Origin: Achromobacter sp. UMC71
GTDB lineage: Bacteria > Pseudomonadota > Gammaproteobacteria > Burkholderiales > Burkholderiaceae_B
Direction: 5' to 3'
DNA length: 64,000 nt
NCBI RefSeq assembly: GCF_014170305.1
Contig: NZ_LZZT01000031.1
Coordinates: forward strand, 1-64,000
In this document: positions 1 through 10,400 of the stretch, piece after piece
Numbering within the stretch: position 1 is the first letter of the stretch
How the letters are laid out: each line of letters begins with the position of its first letter
Position numbers and translations under genes: made by a program
The notes under the pieces: generated by a model
Told to the model about the DNA's origin: nothing
Databases searched by the model: none
What the model saw: only the letters and a program-made list of their open reading frames with translations

Positions 1-420
1 CCGTCGATGCCGCTGAGCACCACGCGGTCGGCCCCGTCGTAGTAGCGCGCGTCCAGCAGCAGCCCGTCGCGCCGCAGCGTGGTCAGGCGGTTGATCGCGT
101 CGTACGTGTACCGCTCCGTGGTGAAGCCGGCCGCCGTGCCGCCGTCGGCATAGAGGACCTTGTCCCAATACGTGTCCGAGAGGCGGTTGCCGTTGGCGTC
201 GTACGTCAGCTTGTGGCCCTGGGCCGCGTTGATCTCCAGGTTGGCGTTGACCGCCTCGACCGTGGTCTGGCGGTTCATCGCGTCGTAGCCGTACCAGTAT
301 TCCCGGTTGCGCCAGGTGTCCGACGCATCGGTGTACTGCGTCCGCACCCGCTTGCGGTTGCCGTTGGCGTCGTAGTCGATGTTCTGGCGCAGGTAGCCGT
401 CGGACACTTCTTGCAGGCGG
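1..420 (-). pseudogene. Displaced fragment of the RHS core (runs off the left edge)
   Basis: On the minus strand this stretch encodes YD-repeat protein nearly identical to the end of the core in the large RHS gene (matching about 7329-7748). It includes both YDANGNR units and the segment reading DTYWDKVLYADGG. There is no start codon of its own: homology stops abruptly at 420, at exactly the codon where the second displaced core fragment (ending at 3836) also stops. It continues past the left edge, so more cassettes probably lie outside the window. I read it as a non-expressed, recombination-competent remnant of a duplicated RHS 3' end. Confidence 0.75.
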
Positions 421-580
421 AATCGTGCAGTGGCCGCGCAAGAAAAAAATCATGACCAGATTAAATAACTGGCATGACCCAATCGAACCTCAGCAAATAA
501 CAAAAACCCCGACCGCATTTTTTTGCGGCCGGGGATTTCCTAATTTCTATCAAATCAAATGCATTCTGACACGTTAAATT
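421..580. repeat. Inter-cassette spacer repeat, copy A1
   Basis: The stretch following the core remnant is closely similar to 3837-3988: both begin with AATCG(C/T)GCA(A/G)TGG, share TCATGACCAGATTAAATAAC and CCTCAGCAAATAACAAAA, carry a CCCCGACCGCA hairpin, and end in CTGACACGTTAA. No coding potential is seen. It appears to be a module that recurs between displaced RHS cassettes. The rest of the gap to 724 is AT-rich and shows nothing recognisable. Confidence 0.6.
502..534 (-). terminator. Rho-independent terminator in spacer A1
   Basis: Read on the minus strand, CCCCGGCCGC and GCGGTCGGGG form a stem around an A-rich loop and are followed by TTTTTG. It lies about 190 bases downstream of the probable immunity gene and would end the toxin-cassette transcript. 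Confidence 0.7.
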
Positions 581-724
581 AATTCTTCGGTGCACTCAAA
601 GCACGCTCACCATACCGTCTTGATTATTTCTAAATGCTTGGCGCGGGAAATACAGCATCTTAAATTTCGTTAATTTTCTGTCGCGTCAAAATAAGCCTGA
701 AACTTTAATTTCGCAACTGACTAC

Positions 725-946
725 CTAATCGTGGATTACCACTTTAACGCCAAGCTCCCTCAATCTCCCCTTCACAGCACCAGCCAAAACAGGATCGCTA
801 ATCGGCAGATCAAAATGCCTACCTTTATCATTTATAAAACAAAGAACCTCGCTGACAGGAGTTTTTTCGATATAAAAATTGGATAACACTAGGCCACTCC
901 CAAACAAATATTCATCAGCCATAGCTTCAAGCCTTTTGTCGTCCAT
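725..946 (-). CDS. Probable immunity protein for the second RHS tip
   Basis: A 73-residue acidic protein starting MDDKRLEAMADEYLFG, directly downstream of the displaced toxin tip (stop at 952). I recognise no family. Position and size are those of an immunity gene paired with an RHS C-terminal toxin. The ATG at 946 has AAGGTGA six bases upstream. An in-frame GTG at 955 overlaps the toxin stop codon and has AGGA upstream, so a 76-residue form coupled to toxin translation is equally possible. Base composition is more AT-rich than the neighbouring core, typical of exchangeable tip/immunity modules. Function is inferred from context only. Confidence 0.6.
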   Translation of the reverse strand: MDDKRLEAMADEYLFGSGLVLSNFYIEKTPVSEVLCFINDKGRHFDLPISDPVLAGAVKGRLRELGVKVVIHD

Positions 947-951
947 ATCAA

Positions 952-3174
952 TCACCTTTTTCCTAGCAGAGGATCTTTACCAAATCCGGGATAAAAAACA
1001 GTATTATCCGCATCTCCCGCGCCCCAGAAAATACGAGAGGGCAGAGCGACAGCATTCGGGTTGCTTTCCAGCGCTCTAAAGTAGCGAGCATTCACCACCT
1101 CCATATCTTCGCCGGATGCCCAACGCTGGAAAGAATTTTCATTTGGATGAACATGCCCGATAAGCCGGGAATCACGCGGAACCGGGCTTGCCCAGGCATC
1201 ACCGCTATAAAGTTTCTTAACAAGTTGACCATCAATCCGCTCGACAACCAACGAAAACTCCACCGTCCTGCCGCCAAGCGTTCCTAGCTCAAATACGTCG
1301 CCGAATCTAACAGTTCTATCAGTAATGATTACGCCGTCCAAACCAGGCAATGCGCCTGAAGCGCGCAACTCAGCCATGCTTGCATGTGTGCCGAGGCCCT
1401 CAGTACGAGGAAAACGTATGCCGCCAAGTCCTCCAGCCTGAGCAGTCAGGTCTACCGATGGTGGAACTTTATCACCGCCATGAACGAACTTCGAATCACT
1501 AGGCAACAAATTCGGTGCCCCCCCCTGCCGACTAAGAGTGCCCTCGACGCGATTCGCAAACGCATCGCCCACCCAGCACCCGCCTCCCACAATCGCATCC
1601 CCGGCCATACCAGCGCCGCCCTTCACAAGCTTTCCTGCCACGCCGCCCAAAGCCAATTCCGCAGCGATTTCGCCCATCTGCTCTGGGTTTCTATTCACAA
1701 TGGCCCGCAGCGGACGTGCAACCATACCGTCTACCATCTCGAGACCGTACTTTGCAGCGGTCAGGCCCAGGCCCTCCTCTTGCACCTGCATGAAAAAGTT
1801 GCTCTGGGGCCTGACTCGATAGCTGGAGTCACCGGCCCACTCGTGCAACTGGCCCACAGCGTAGCCCGTGACGTCTGCCGACGCATAGCCGACTTGTTGC
1901 GCCGAGTGTAAGAACGCGCCGGGAAGGGCCTTGGCGGTCGTACCTGCGCTGGAGAGGAAGCGTCCAAACTGGTTGAATGTGAAGAACCCTTCCCCCGGAC
2001 CAATCTCTCGTATGCTGTCTGCCGGCCTTTCGGGCAACAGAGCGGCCAGTGGCACTGCGGAGATCATCCTCCTATCCGCGACGGGATAAGACGTAACGTC
2101 ATTGTTCCAGTAGATCTCTCCCCTCGGTCCACGCCCAAGCTCCCTCAAAGATCCGATGTCATTGAACGCCGTCTCGTCCAGAGAAACTGGACTCTGCCCC
2201 CATCCTCGCCCACCTTCCTGGGCGGCCAGCCGCTGAATGTCTCCCATGGTCTGTTGGCGGAAGATGTCCCGCGTGCGCTCATCTGAAACAGAGTTCGTGG
2301 AAGAAGACTGAGATTGGCTTGATCCGGACAAGCTCATCTCATCAACCACTGAATTCCCCAACGCATTCCCAAACGCGTCAACTGCAATCTGCACGTAGTT
2401 CGCCTTGCCCCCTGACAGCACCGAAGCTGCCACCCCGCCCACAGCGCCGGACACGAATCCGCGAGCCAGGCGCTCACCAAAATTCGTCGCATTGGGGAAT
2501 AGTTGGGAGCCAACCGCAGAGCCCACACCAGCGCCAATGCCAGCCGCCGCGACGTTCGTCCAACTGAACTTCGATTGCAGCCCTGTCGCCATTGCCAGAC
2601 CTTGGCTAACAGTCGAACTCACCGTCGCACGCAAAGCCAGATCCATTGCGGCCGAGCCAGTACTAAGGCCTGTCGCTGTGCCGCCTCCCGCAGCAGTCAG
2701 GATATTGGCTCCATTGACTGCTGACCCCACCCCCGCCGTAACTCCGGCGCCCAGCGCGCTCGTTGCGACTCCCTTCCACGAGAACTTGGATTGCGCGCCA
2801 ATCGCCATGCCGACACCTTGGCTCACAATACTGCCCACGGCCCCAGCTGCAAGGCCTATGCCAACAGCACTGATTCCTGTAATGGTGCCAGCGCCAACCA
2901 GCGTGGTCGCGCCGACGGACATCATTGTGCCCAGCGTCGCACCGGCAGGTGCCGCCAACGCCCCCGCCGTCAACACCGTTGCCACCACCGCCACCACCGC
3001 AACGATGATCATCCCGATCCCGCCGCAGCCACCACCGCCACCGCTATCCGGCTTCGGCACCGGCATCGTCGGCTGCGTATCTCCAATCAACTTGCCCGGG
3101 TCATACGGCTTGAACGACTTGTAGTCGTTATGGTTCCCCGACACCCGGTTCGGTATCGTGACCGTGGCCCCCAC
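952..3174 (-). CDS. Displaced RHS C-terminal toxin cassette with JAB-like tip
   Basis: The 740-codon frame begins inside the LysM segment (VGATVTIPNRVSG) at a GTG that is really an internal valine, so it is a displaced 3' module rather than a complete gene. It runs through a Gly-rich linker, a hydrophobic Gly/Ala region (about residues 50-290) and the boundary VDAFGNALGNSV, then a tip unrelated to that of the main gene. Near the C-terminus GHVHP and, nine residues on, SGED fit the HxHP...SxxD zinc-site pattern of JAB/MPN metalloproteases, including JAB-like toxin domains. DNA 3010-3184 is almost identical to 6500-6671 of the main gene, offering a recombination track. Whether it is expressed alone is doubtful; it may become active after recombination onto the full-length gene. 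Confidence 0.65.
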   Translation of the reverse strand: MGATVTIPNRVSGNHNDYKSFKPYDPGKLIGDTQPTMPVPKPDSGGGGGCGGIGMIIVAVVAVVATVLTAGALAAPAGATLGTMMSVGATTLVGAGTITGISAVGIGLAAGAVGSIVSQGVGMAIGAQSKFSWKGVATSALGAGVTAGVGSAVNGANILTAAGGGTATGLSTGSAAMDLALRATVSSTVSQGLAMATGLQSKFSWTNVAAAGIGAGVGSAVGSQLFPNATNFGERLARGFVSGAVGGVAASVLSGGKANYVQIAVDAFGNALGNSVVDEMSLSGSSQSQSSSTNSVSDERTRDIFRQQTMGDIQRLAAQEGGRGWGQSPVSLDETAFNDIGSLRELGRGPRGEIYWNNDVTSYPVADRRMISAVPLAALLPERPADSIREIGPGEGFFTFNQFGRFLSSAGTTAKALPGAFLHSAQQVGYASADVTGYAVGQLHEWAGDSSYRVRPQSNFFMQVQEEGLGLTAAKYGLEMVDGMVARPLRAIVNRNPEQMGEIAAELALGGVAGKLVKGGAGMAGDAIVGGGCWVGDAFANRVEGTLSRQGGAPNLLPSDSKFVHGGDKVPPSVDLTAQAGGLGGIRFPRTEGLGTHASMAELRASGALPGLDGVIITDRTVRFGDVFELGTLGGRTVEFSLVVERIDGQLVKKLYSGDAWASPVPRDSRLIGHVHPNENSFQRWASGEDMEVVNARYFRALESNPNAVALPSRIFWGAGDADNTVFYPGFGKDPLLGKR

Positions 3175-3192
3175 CCGCAGATCGCGGTGAAT

Positions 3193-3214
3193 TTAATGTG
3201 TCAGACTACGTTTA
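3193..3214 (-). repeat. 22-bp inverted repeat, left copy
   Basis: TTAATGTGTCAGACTACGTT and two further bases are, in reverse complement, the sequence at 3967-3988 with two mismatches. The pair bounds the 796-bp segment holding a spacer, a core remnant and another spacer. A further CTGACACGTTAA in the right-hand orientation lies at about 3311-3322, and another at 566-577. Confidence 0.6.
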
Positions 3215-3328
3215 GAAGCCGGGTGGCTAAAGCCATTCGTTTCCCACAAGAAAACAAAAGCCCCAGCAGCAATATGCGACCGAGGCTTCTTCTTTTTACA
3301 TTAAAGGCAGTCTGACACGTTAAATATC
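3215..3328. repeat. Inter-cassette spacer repeat, copy B2
   Basis: Resembles 4012-4120: both share GCTAAxGCCAT, CACAAG, AAGCCCCAGCAGCAATATGC and a T-rich run, and end near CTGACA. It contains an imperfect AAGCC...GGCTT hairpin followed by TCTTCTTTTT. No reading frame is seen. It replaces the DNA that in the main gene encodes the end of the core and the start of LysM. Confidence 0.5.
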
Positions 3329-3836
3329 CTCCCGGTAGCCCTCGTAGCGCTCATGGGTGTAGGTGTACGTGTTCGTGTAGGGCGAGCCGTCATACACCGC
3401 CGTCGAGTACTGCGTGACGTTGCCCGCCTGGTCATAGCCGGAATACGTCGTGGCGTAGCCGCCCGACAGGCCCGCATCGGTCATCTTGACCACCCGCGCC
3501 GAATACAGCCGTCCGGCGCCGTCGTAGACGTTGCGCCGCTGCTCACCCGCCAGCCCCGACCGGTCAAAGAACGCCTTGCCCAATGAACCGTCGATGCCGC
3601 TGAGCACCACGCGGTCGGCCCCGTCGTAGTAGCGCGCGTCCAGCAGCAGCCCGTCGCGCCGCAGCGTGGTCAGGCGGTTGATCGCGTCGTACGTGTACCG
3701 CTCCGTGGTGAAGCCGGCCGCCGTGCCGCCGTCGGCATAGAGGACCTTGTCCCAATACGTGTCCGAGAGGCGGTTGCCGTTGGCGTCGTAGTCGATGCTC
3801 TGGAGCAGGTAGCCGTCGGACACTTCTCGCAGGCGG
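3329..3836 (-). pseudogene. Second displaced RHS core fragment, internally deleted
   Basis: Minus-strand YD-repeat sequence nearly identical to about 7075-7748 of the main gene, from REVSDGY to HERYEGYRE, but lacking the segment between two copies of YDANGNR. In the main gene the corresponding DNA repeats start at 7511 and 7682, 171 bp apart, so the loss is 57 codons and in frame, as expected from recombination between them. The frame closes soon after the break at 3329 and no LysM or tip follows, so it cannot yield a functional toxin alone. Confidence 0.7.
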
Positions 3837-3917
3837 AATCGCGCAATGGACACGCAAGGAAAAAATCATGACCAGATTAAATAACAGGCTTGACTCGACC
3901 GAACCTCAGCAAATAAC

Positions 3918-3946
3918 AAAACCCCGACCGCATTTTTTGGCCGGGG
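3918..3946 (-). terminator. Rho-independent terminator in spacer A2
   Basis: On the minus strand CCCCGGCC pairs with GGTCGGGG across an A-rich loop, with TTTTG following. It is the counterpart of the hairpin at 502-534. Confidence 0.6.
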
Positions 3947-3966
3947 ATTACCACATGCTGTCAAAC

Positions 3967-3988
3967 TAAACGTAGCCTGACACGTTAA
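3967..3988 (+). repeat. 22-bp inverted repeat, right copy
   Basis: TAAACGTAGCCTGACACGTT plus AA is the inverted counterpart of 3193-3214 (two mismatches). It could mark the edge of a small mobile or recombining unit. No transposase is present and no clear target duplication is seen. Confidence 0.6.
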
Positions 3989-4053
3989 TTACGCGTTGAA
4001 TTAAAAATCGCGTGAGTAAAGCTAAGGCCATCCATCTCTCACAAGCAAAGAAG

Positions 4054-4100
4054 AAGCCCCAGCAGCAATATGCAATACGCGGCCGGGGCTTTTCTTTTTT
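4054..4100. terminator. Hairpin terminator after the main RHS immunity gene
   Basis: AAGCCCC at 4054 pairs with GGGGCTT at 4085, and the hairpin is followed by TTTCTTTTTT on the plus strand. The minus-strand tail (CTTCTTCTTTG) is also T-rich, so it may work both ways. It lies about 50 bases past the immunity stop and belongs to the spacer-B repeat type. Confidence 0.6.
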
Positions 4101-4149
4101 CACATCAAACATACTCTGACAAACAAAATCATGAAAAATAAAAAAAATA

Positions 4150-4455
4150 CTATGCCATCTTGTTAAACTTATCCCAGAAATAGCCGAGCAGAGCTCCCGC
4201 CGCCCCTTCAGCATTAAAGGGAATAAGTATCCCCTGATTGGCATAGTCCTCAATCGCTTTCCATTTTTCGACCCCATCAGCATCTCTTAGCCCTAACGTA
4301 CTCAAAAATACGTGACCAGCACGCCAAGAAAGCTGTGCCAATGCATCATGCTTTTCACTCGTTCTCAAAATTACCTTCTCAGCTGGTGTCAGCAATTCCT
4401 CAGCCTCCAGCACCATTTTTTCAAACAACACTTCCAGAACATTAGCATCAGTCAT
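4150..4455 (-). CDS. Probable immunity protein for the main RHS toxin tip
   Basis: A 101-residue protein (MTDANVLEVLFEKMVLEAEE...) nine bases downstream of the RHS stop. It is mostly predicted helical, rather acidic in its first third, and ends with GALLGYFWDKFNKMA. I recognise no family. A tiny gene immediately after a polymorphic-toxin tip, AT-richer than the core, is the standard position for the cognate immunity protein, which would bind and block the tip in the producing cell. No convincing ribosome-binding site precedes the ATG, suggesting translational coupling to the toxin gene. Confidence 0.6.
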   Translation of the reverse strand: MTDANVLEVLFEKMVLEAEELLTPAEKVILRTSEKHDALAQLSWRAGHVFLSTLGLRDADGVEKWKAIEDYANQGILIPFNAEGAAGALLGYFWDKFNKMA

Positions 4456-4464
4456 TTTAATAAT

Positions 4465-7400
4465 CTATTTTTTAACGGTAGGAACATTAAAAAATCTAAC
4501 TTGATCTGGAAATTTTCCAGAGAATTGTTTAAATATACTATCAAGAACCTTTTCAGATAGCGATGTCCTATAATCCAATGCGTACGATTTATAGTCCGGA
4601 TGAGCGATTTTAAAAGCATCAGAGTGCTCTTTTGCAATATTACTTAATACATTACCAGCATTATTTCTAGCATCTAGAGACAGTCGGGACAAATCGGCAA
4701 CGTGAGTCATTTCTGGAGACACCGCACGAACTTCTGCCGCCCCAAATCTAATTGCCGTAGTAAGGTCGTCGTATCCCAACGGACCGCCTGACGGATGATT
4801 ATGCGTCATGGTATTACCCTTCAGCAATTGCAAAACATCGTCGGACAACCTACCTCCAGTTTCCCCCAGCTTTTGCTGGATCACCAAATTCCCGCTTTCG
4901 CGCGATATCACCGACACCAATTCGTTCGATGGGTTGTGCTGTAAACTCGCCCGTTCCGCAGCAGCCAAAGTCGCACCATAGCGTTCTGTAGCCTTCACCC
5001 CAAATACCAAACCGCTACGCAGAACTGCAGAGCCTCCGGCTGATCGCGTCGGAGTCATACCAACGGCGGCAATATCTAGAGCAACCTCTTCTTCCCTAAC
5101 GTATTGATGTGAATTTCCATTCACAAAATACTTCGTCCCATCAGCACCGATTGCTTCGGCTCCCTGATTAAGTAGTGCGCTCCAGCCACCCCACACTTTA
5201 CTTGGGAAGCCCAGGAGGTTTAGGTCTCGCGCCCACAACACCGGCATCCTTCCAATACTGACTTGACCATCTATTTGATAGCCAGGATTCGAGGTTTGGG
5301 CAATATTGGTCAGCGCATGGAGTCGAACAATATCATCATCCAACGCCCCCAATGCCTTGGAGAAAGCTGTCAAATCACGACGATAGTCTTCGCTTCCCCA
5401 CCTCACTTTTGAGTACTGCTGCTCAACCGAAGCTACGCTGGCGGCTTGATCTCGGGTCAAGATGTACTCTTCACGCAGCACATTTGCGAATCTCGGGTCC
5501 GCCAAATCACGCATTGAGCCATCCAGCTGATCTCGAACACTACTTGCCGTATCCCTGGGATAGCGCAGAGAAGCTCCCTTCTGCACGCTAGACAGCACCC
5601 CACGGGGATCGATGATATTCCAATCCATCGTTGCCACGCCATCTGAAATCATCCCCACGCCGTCCGTTGCAATTCCGGCGCCTAGCAATTCGCGACGCCA
5701 ACGTACATCTGCGGCAAAATCTTCCCCCCCGGTGTAACCGCTATCCCAGTTTTTCCCAGTGCCAGCAACCGTAAACCCATCGGTAGTGCCAATGACCTTG
5801 CCAACAGATGAAGGCCCGTCATTCCACGCTCGCACTGCCGCGTCGCCAACCGAGTTCCCCAACGCGTTCCCAAATGCGTCAACAGCGACCTGCAAATAGT
5901 TCGCCTTCCCTCCCGATAAGACGTTCGTCGTAATGCCACCAGCCGCGCCCGCCGCAAAACCCCGAGCGACTCGACCGCTCATTCCTTCCCAATCCTGGAA
6001 CACGGTCTGGCCTACCGCGGAGCCCACGCCAGCCCCCACGCCAGCCAGCGCCACCCCGCTCCAACTGAACTTGGATTGCAAGCCAGTCGCAACAGCAATG
6101 CCTTGCGTGATTGTGGAACTGACTACGGCTCTACCAGCGGCTGCGACCATGGCGGACGTGGAGTAGCCAGACTGCACCGCTGCCCCCGTAGTGGCCGAGC
6201 CCGCACTTCCCATACCCGCCGCGGAACTAATCGCGCTCGGGTTGAGGAAGCCGGTCACGCCACCTGAGACAGCACCCGCAACACCAGCCATGGCGACAGC
6301 GCCCCAGTTGAATTTGCTCTGGACACCCAGTGCCATGCCAACGCCTTGACTGACAACGCTGCCGACAATGCCGCCTATCGCTGTGGCCGCCATGGCACCA
6401 CCGACAACGCCAAGTGCCCCCACGGCCAGAGGCATCAACGCCCCTGCCGTAAACACTGTCGCCACCACTGCCACCACCGCAACAAAGATCTTCCCGATCC
6501 CGCCGCAGCCACCACCTCCTCCGCCACTATCCGCCTGCGGCACCGGCATCGTCGGCTGCGTATCCCCAATCAACTTGCCCGGGTCATACGGCTTGAACGA
6601 CTTGTAGTCGTTATGGTTCCCCGACACCCGGTTCGGTATCGTGACCGTGGCCCCCACCCGCAGATCGCGGTCACTGGCCAGGCCATTGGCTTCGGCCACC
6701 AGATACCACAACCGGCTATCCCCATACGCCTGCTGCGCGATGCTTTGCAGCGTATCGCCCGCCTGTATCCGATACGACCCCGGACTGGCCGAAGGATTGC
6801 CCCCGTCAATCGGTCGGAAGCTCGGCGAGAAATCATCCGCCCCCGCCGCCGGTCCGGTCGTCCCCATCAACTCCCCGTTCACCACCAGCGACCGGATCGT
6901 CTGCCCGTTCTGCACGCGCTGCAAAATCTTGCCGTTGGCATCATTGACCAGCGTCTGGTTCTTGCTGCTGTCCTTGCTATCGACCACGCCGATCAGGTTG
7001 CCGTTGACGTCGTACTGGTACGTCGTCTGGCCCGGGTCCAGCGCGGTGCTGGTGCCCGACAGCGTCTTCTCCCGGTAGCCCTCGTAGCGCTCGTGGGTGT
7101 AGGTGTACGTGTTGGTGTAGGGCGAGCCGTCATACACCGCCGTCGAGTACTGCGTGACGTTGCCCGCCTGGTCGTAGCCGGAATACGTCGTGGCGTAGCC
7201 GCCCGACAGGCCCGCATCGGTCATCTTGACCACCCGCGCCGAATACAGCCGCCCGGCGCCGTCGTAGACGTTGCGCCGCTGCTCGCCCGCCAGCCCCGAC
7301 CGGTCAAAGAACGCCTTGCCCAGCGACCCGTCGATGCCGCTGAGCACCACGCGGTCGGCCCCGTCGTAGTAGCGCGCGTCCAGCAGCAGCCCGTCGCGCC

Positions 7401-10400
7401 GCAGCGTGGTCAGGCGGTTGATCGCGTCGTACGTGTACCGCTCCGTGGTGAAGCCGGCCGCCGTGCCGCCGTCGGCATAGAGGACCTTGTCCCAATACGT
7501 GTCCGAGAGGCGGTTGCCGTTGGCGTCGTACGTCAGCTTGTGGCCCTGGGCCGCGTTGATCTCCAGGTTGGCGTTGACCGCCTCGACCGTGGTCTGGCGG
7601 TTCATCGCGTCGTAGCCGTACCAATAGTCCCGGTTGCGCCACGTGTCGGATGCGTCCGTGTACTGCGTCTGCACCCGCTTGCGGTTGCCGTTGGCGTCGT
7701 AGTCGATGCTCTGGCGCAGGTAGCCGTCGGACACCTCTCGCAGGCGGCCCAGCGCATCGTAGGCCATGATGTTGCTCTGGTACACCACCCCGCCCTGGCT
7801 CGTGCGCTCGCGCACCTTGTTGCCCGCGTGGTCGTACGAGAAGTCGGTGATCTTGCCCAGGCTGGCGTCATAGATGCGCGTGACCTGGCCCGTGGCGTCG
7901 TAGGTGTAGTTCAGGTTCTGGCCGCGCGTGTTGGTCTGCTGCAGCAGCTGGCGCGCGTTGTCGTAGCTGTAGAAGTACTTGGCGCCGCCGATGTCGGTGT
8001 GCGCGACCAGGCGGCCGAAGTAGTCGTACGCCCAGGTCGAGGCGTTGCCGTTGCCGTCGGCCTCGAAGGTCTTGTTGCCGCGCGCGTCGTAGGCGGTGCG
8101 CAGCTCCGTGGACATGCCCGGTTTGCGCACGCCGGTGACATTGCCGCGCAGGTCGTAGCGGAAGTACACCGTGTCGCCCGCGCCGTTGGTCGAGCTGAGC
8201 TTGTTGCCCAGTTCGTCGTAGCGCACGCTCTCGGTGACGGTCTTGGTGCCGGTAACCGCCAGCGTCGTGCCGTTGCTCATGACGTAGCTGGTGACGGCCG
8301 CGTTGGACGTCAGCACCAGCCGGCTGAGCTTGTCGTAGGTGTAGCTGGTGGTGTTGCCCAGCGCATCGACCCAGGTGGTCTTTTCTCCGAAGGCGTTGTA
8401 GCCGTAGCGGTAGACGCCGCCGTCGGCATGCAGTTCAGCGATACGGTTGCCGCCAGCATCGTACTGGATGCCGTTGACGTTGCCGTTGCCGTCACGCGTG
8501 GCGACGTTGTTGCCCAGGGCGTCGTAGTACAGCGTCGTGGCGGGACCAGCGCCGGCCACGCCATCGGCCGAAGGACGCACTTCGGACGTGATCTGGTTGT
8601 TGGCGTTGTAGGTGTAGCGCGTGATCCAATATGGCGAACGCGGGTCTGTGACCGTGGCGACGTTGCCCCATCGGTCGTAGGTGCGTTCGACGGTGGGACG
8701 GCTGGACTGCACACCGCCGTTGGCGCCCACGGGCGTCCACGATGCCGCGACGCCCAGGTAGCCCGACACGGTAGTACTGATCGGGTTGGGGTTGGATGCG
8801 GTGGTGCTGGACAGTGAATACGCGGGGGGACGCCCCGGCACCGTATAGCCGGGCACGTAGGTGGCGGTGGTCTGCGACATGCCGGGGCGGGGGGTGACCG
8901 CCGCGACCCAGACCTGCTCGGAACGGGTTTCGGTGCGGTATTCAGTTTTCCAGTAGCCGGGGGTGCCGCCGCTTTCGCCGCCCTCGCCACCTTCCCCCGT
9001 GCCGGGCACGGGCGGGACCCATACCTGATAGGGAACGGTGACGTTGTAATAGCGGGTGTAGTAGTAGCCCGGCGTGGTCGCGCCCTGCGCAATGACGCCG
9101 ATGCGGTGCTTGTAGGGTTCGCCGGAGCCCGGCCGGGTGTAGACCAGGTCGAACTCGTAGGTGCCGGCGGGCAGCGTGCCCAGCTTGACCCAGTAGGTCA
9201 TGAAGCCGGTGCCATTCTCGCCGCCTTCCCCGCCCTCGCTGACGCCTCCGCCGGTGCCCACAGGGGCGAACGGCACGGTGCTCGGAACTTTGTTCATCAC
9301 GACCGACGACCAGCCGCCGTTGCTGCCTTGAATGCGGTATTTCAGCGTGGCGGTGCCTTCCAGTTCGCGCCAGTCGCCGATGGTGGTCCACGAGATGCCG
9401 GTGTTGCTGGAATCCAGCGTCAGGGCCTGGGTGATGGGCGGATAGCCCACTTGCGGCACCCAGCGGTCGGGCACCGCGGCCGATTTGTCGATGAAGCCCG
9501 TGGCGTGGGCATAGGCCGCGCCCGAGCTGCGGTCGATCAGCAGCAGTTCGTATTCGAAGCGGCCGGCGCCCATGTTGACCCAGTCCACGCCATCGTGGCC
9601 CGATGCGCGCGCCGAGACCGGCAGTTGCACCCAGCCGCCGCCCGGCACGCGGTAGCGGAACTGCGCATCCACGCCCGCCCCAAACGACGGCCAGCTGAAA
9701 ACGTCGTTGCCGACGGCCCCGAAGCCCATGGCGCTGCCGATGGACGCCAGGCTGGGCGCGGTCAGCGACAGGGTGCCGTTGCCGGTCACCTTGACGACGC
9801 CGTCGCGGCCAATCTGCGACACGCGGTATTCATAGTTGCCGACGGCCAGGCCTTCGGCGTCGTACCGCAGCGAATTGCCGTAGTTGACCAGGCCGACTTC
9901 GCTCCAGCCGCCGTTGGGCACGCGGATCTCCAACCTGACCTTCAGGCCCGGATCGACGGGTGCGGCGATGTCGATGAAGTTGCCGGTATTGCCAAAGGTG
10001 CCCTGCTGGTTGATCACCGCCTGCCAGGTGCCGTTGGTGTCTTTCTTGTAGACCACCATGGCCACCACGCGGCTGACGCCGCCGTCGGTGGTGTTGCTGG
10101 CGGTGCCGTCCCAGCTCATCAGGACGCCCGATGTGGCCGAGGCCGCGGCGAAGCTCTGGGTGATGCTGCGGCGCGTGCCGCCGGCGCTCTGGTAGGTCAT
10201 CACCACGCGCACGTCACCGTCGCCCAGGTTAGCCAGGCTCGTCCAGCTCAGTTGCACGCTGTTGGTGCCGCGCCAGGCCGGCGTGCCTGGGTCCACCGGG
10301 CCATTGCCGCCTTCATTGCCGCCCTCGCCGATTTCCGAGCCGCCGCCGGTCTCGGGCTTGGGGATGTAATACAGGGTGGCGGACGAGGTGATCGCCGCAC

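Larger units (their letters stand above)
3837..3988. repeat. Inter-cassette spacer repeat, copy A2
   Basis: Close relative of the spacer at 421-580, joined to the core remnant at the same codon. It contains a minus-strand terminator at about 3918-3946 (CCCCGGCC / GGTCGGGG followed by TTTTG) and ends with the right copy of the 22-bp inverted repeat. Confidence 0.6.

Noticed and set aside
3193-3988. Insertion sequence
   Set aside because: Inverted repeats are present but there is no transposase frame and no convincing target duplication, so I report only the repeats.
421-4150. CRISPR array suggested by repeated units near the left edge
   Set aside because: Repeats are long, few, of two types and carry terminators; there are no short regular repeats with unique spacers and no cas genes.
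6346-8817. Long open frame of 823 codons on the plus strand
   Set aside because: It is antisense to the RHS gene; Arg/Val/Ala/Gly-rich sequence is what the complement of YD-repeat codons in GC-rich DNA produces.
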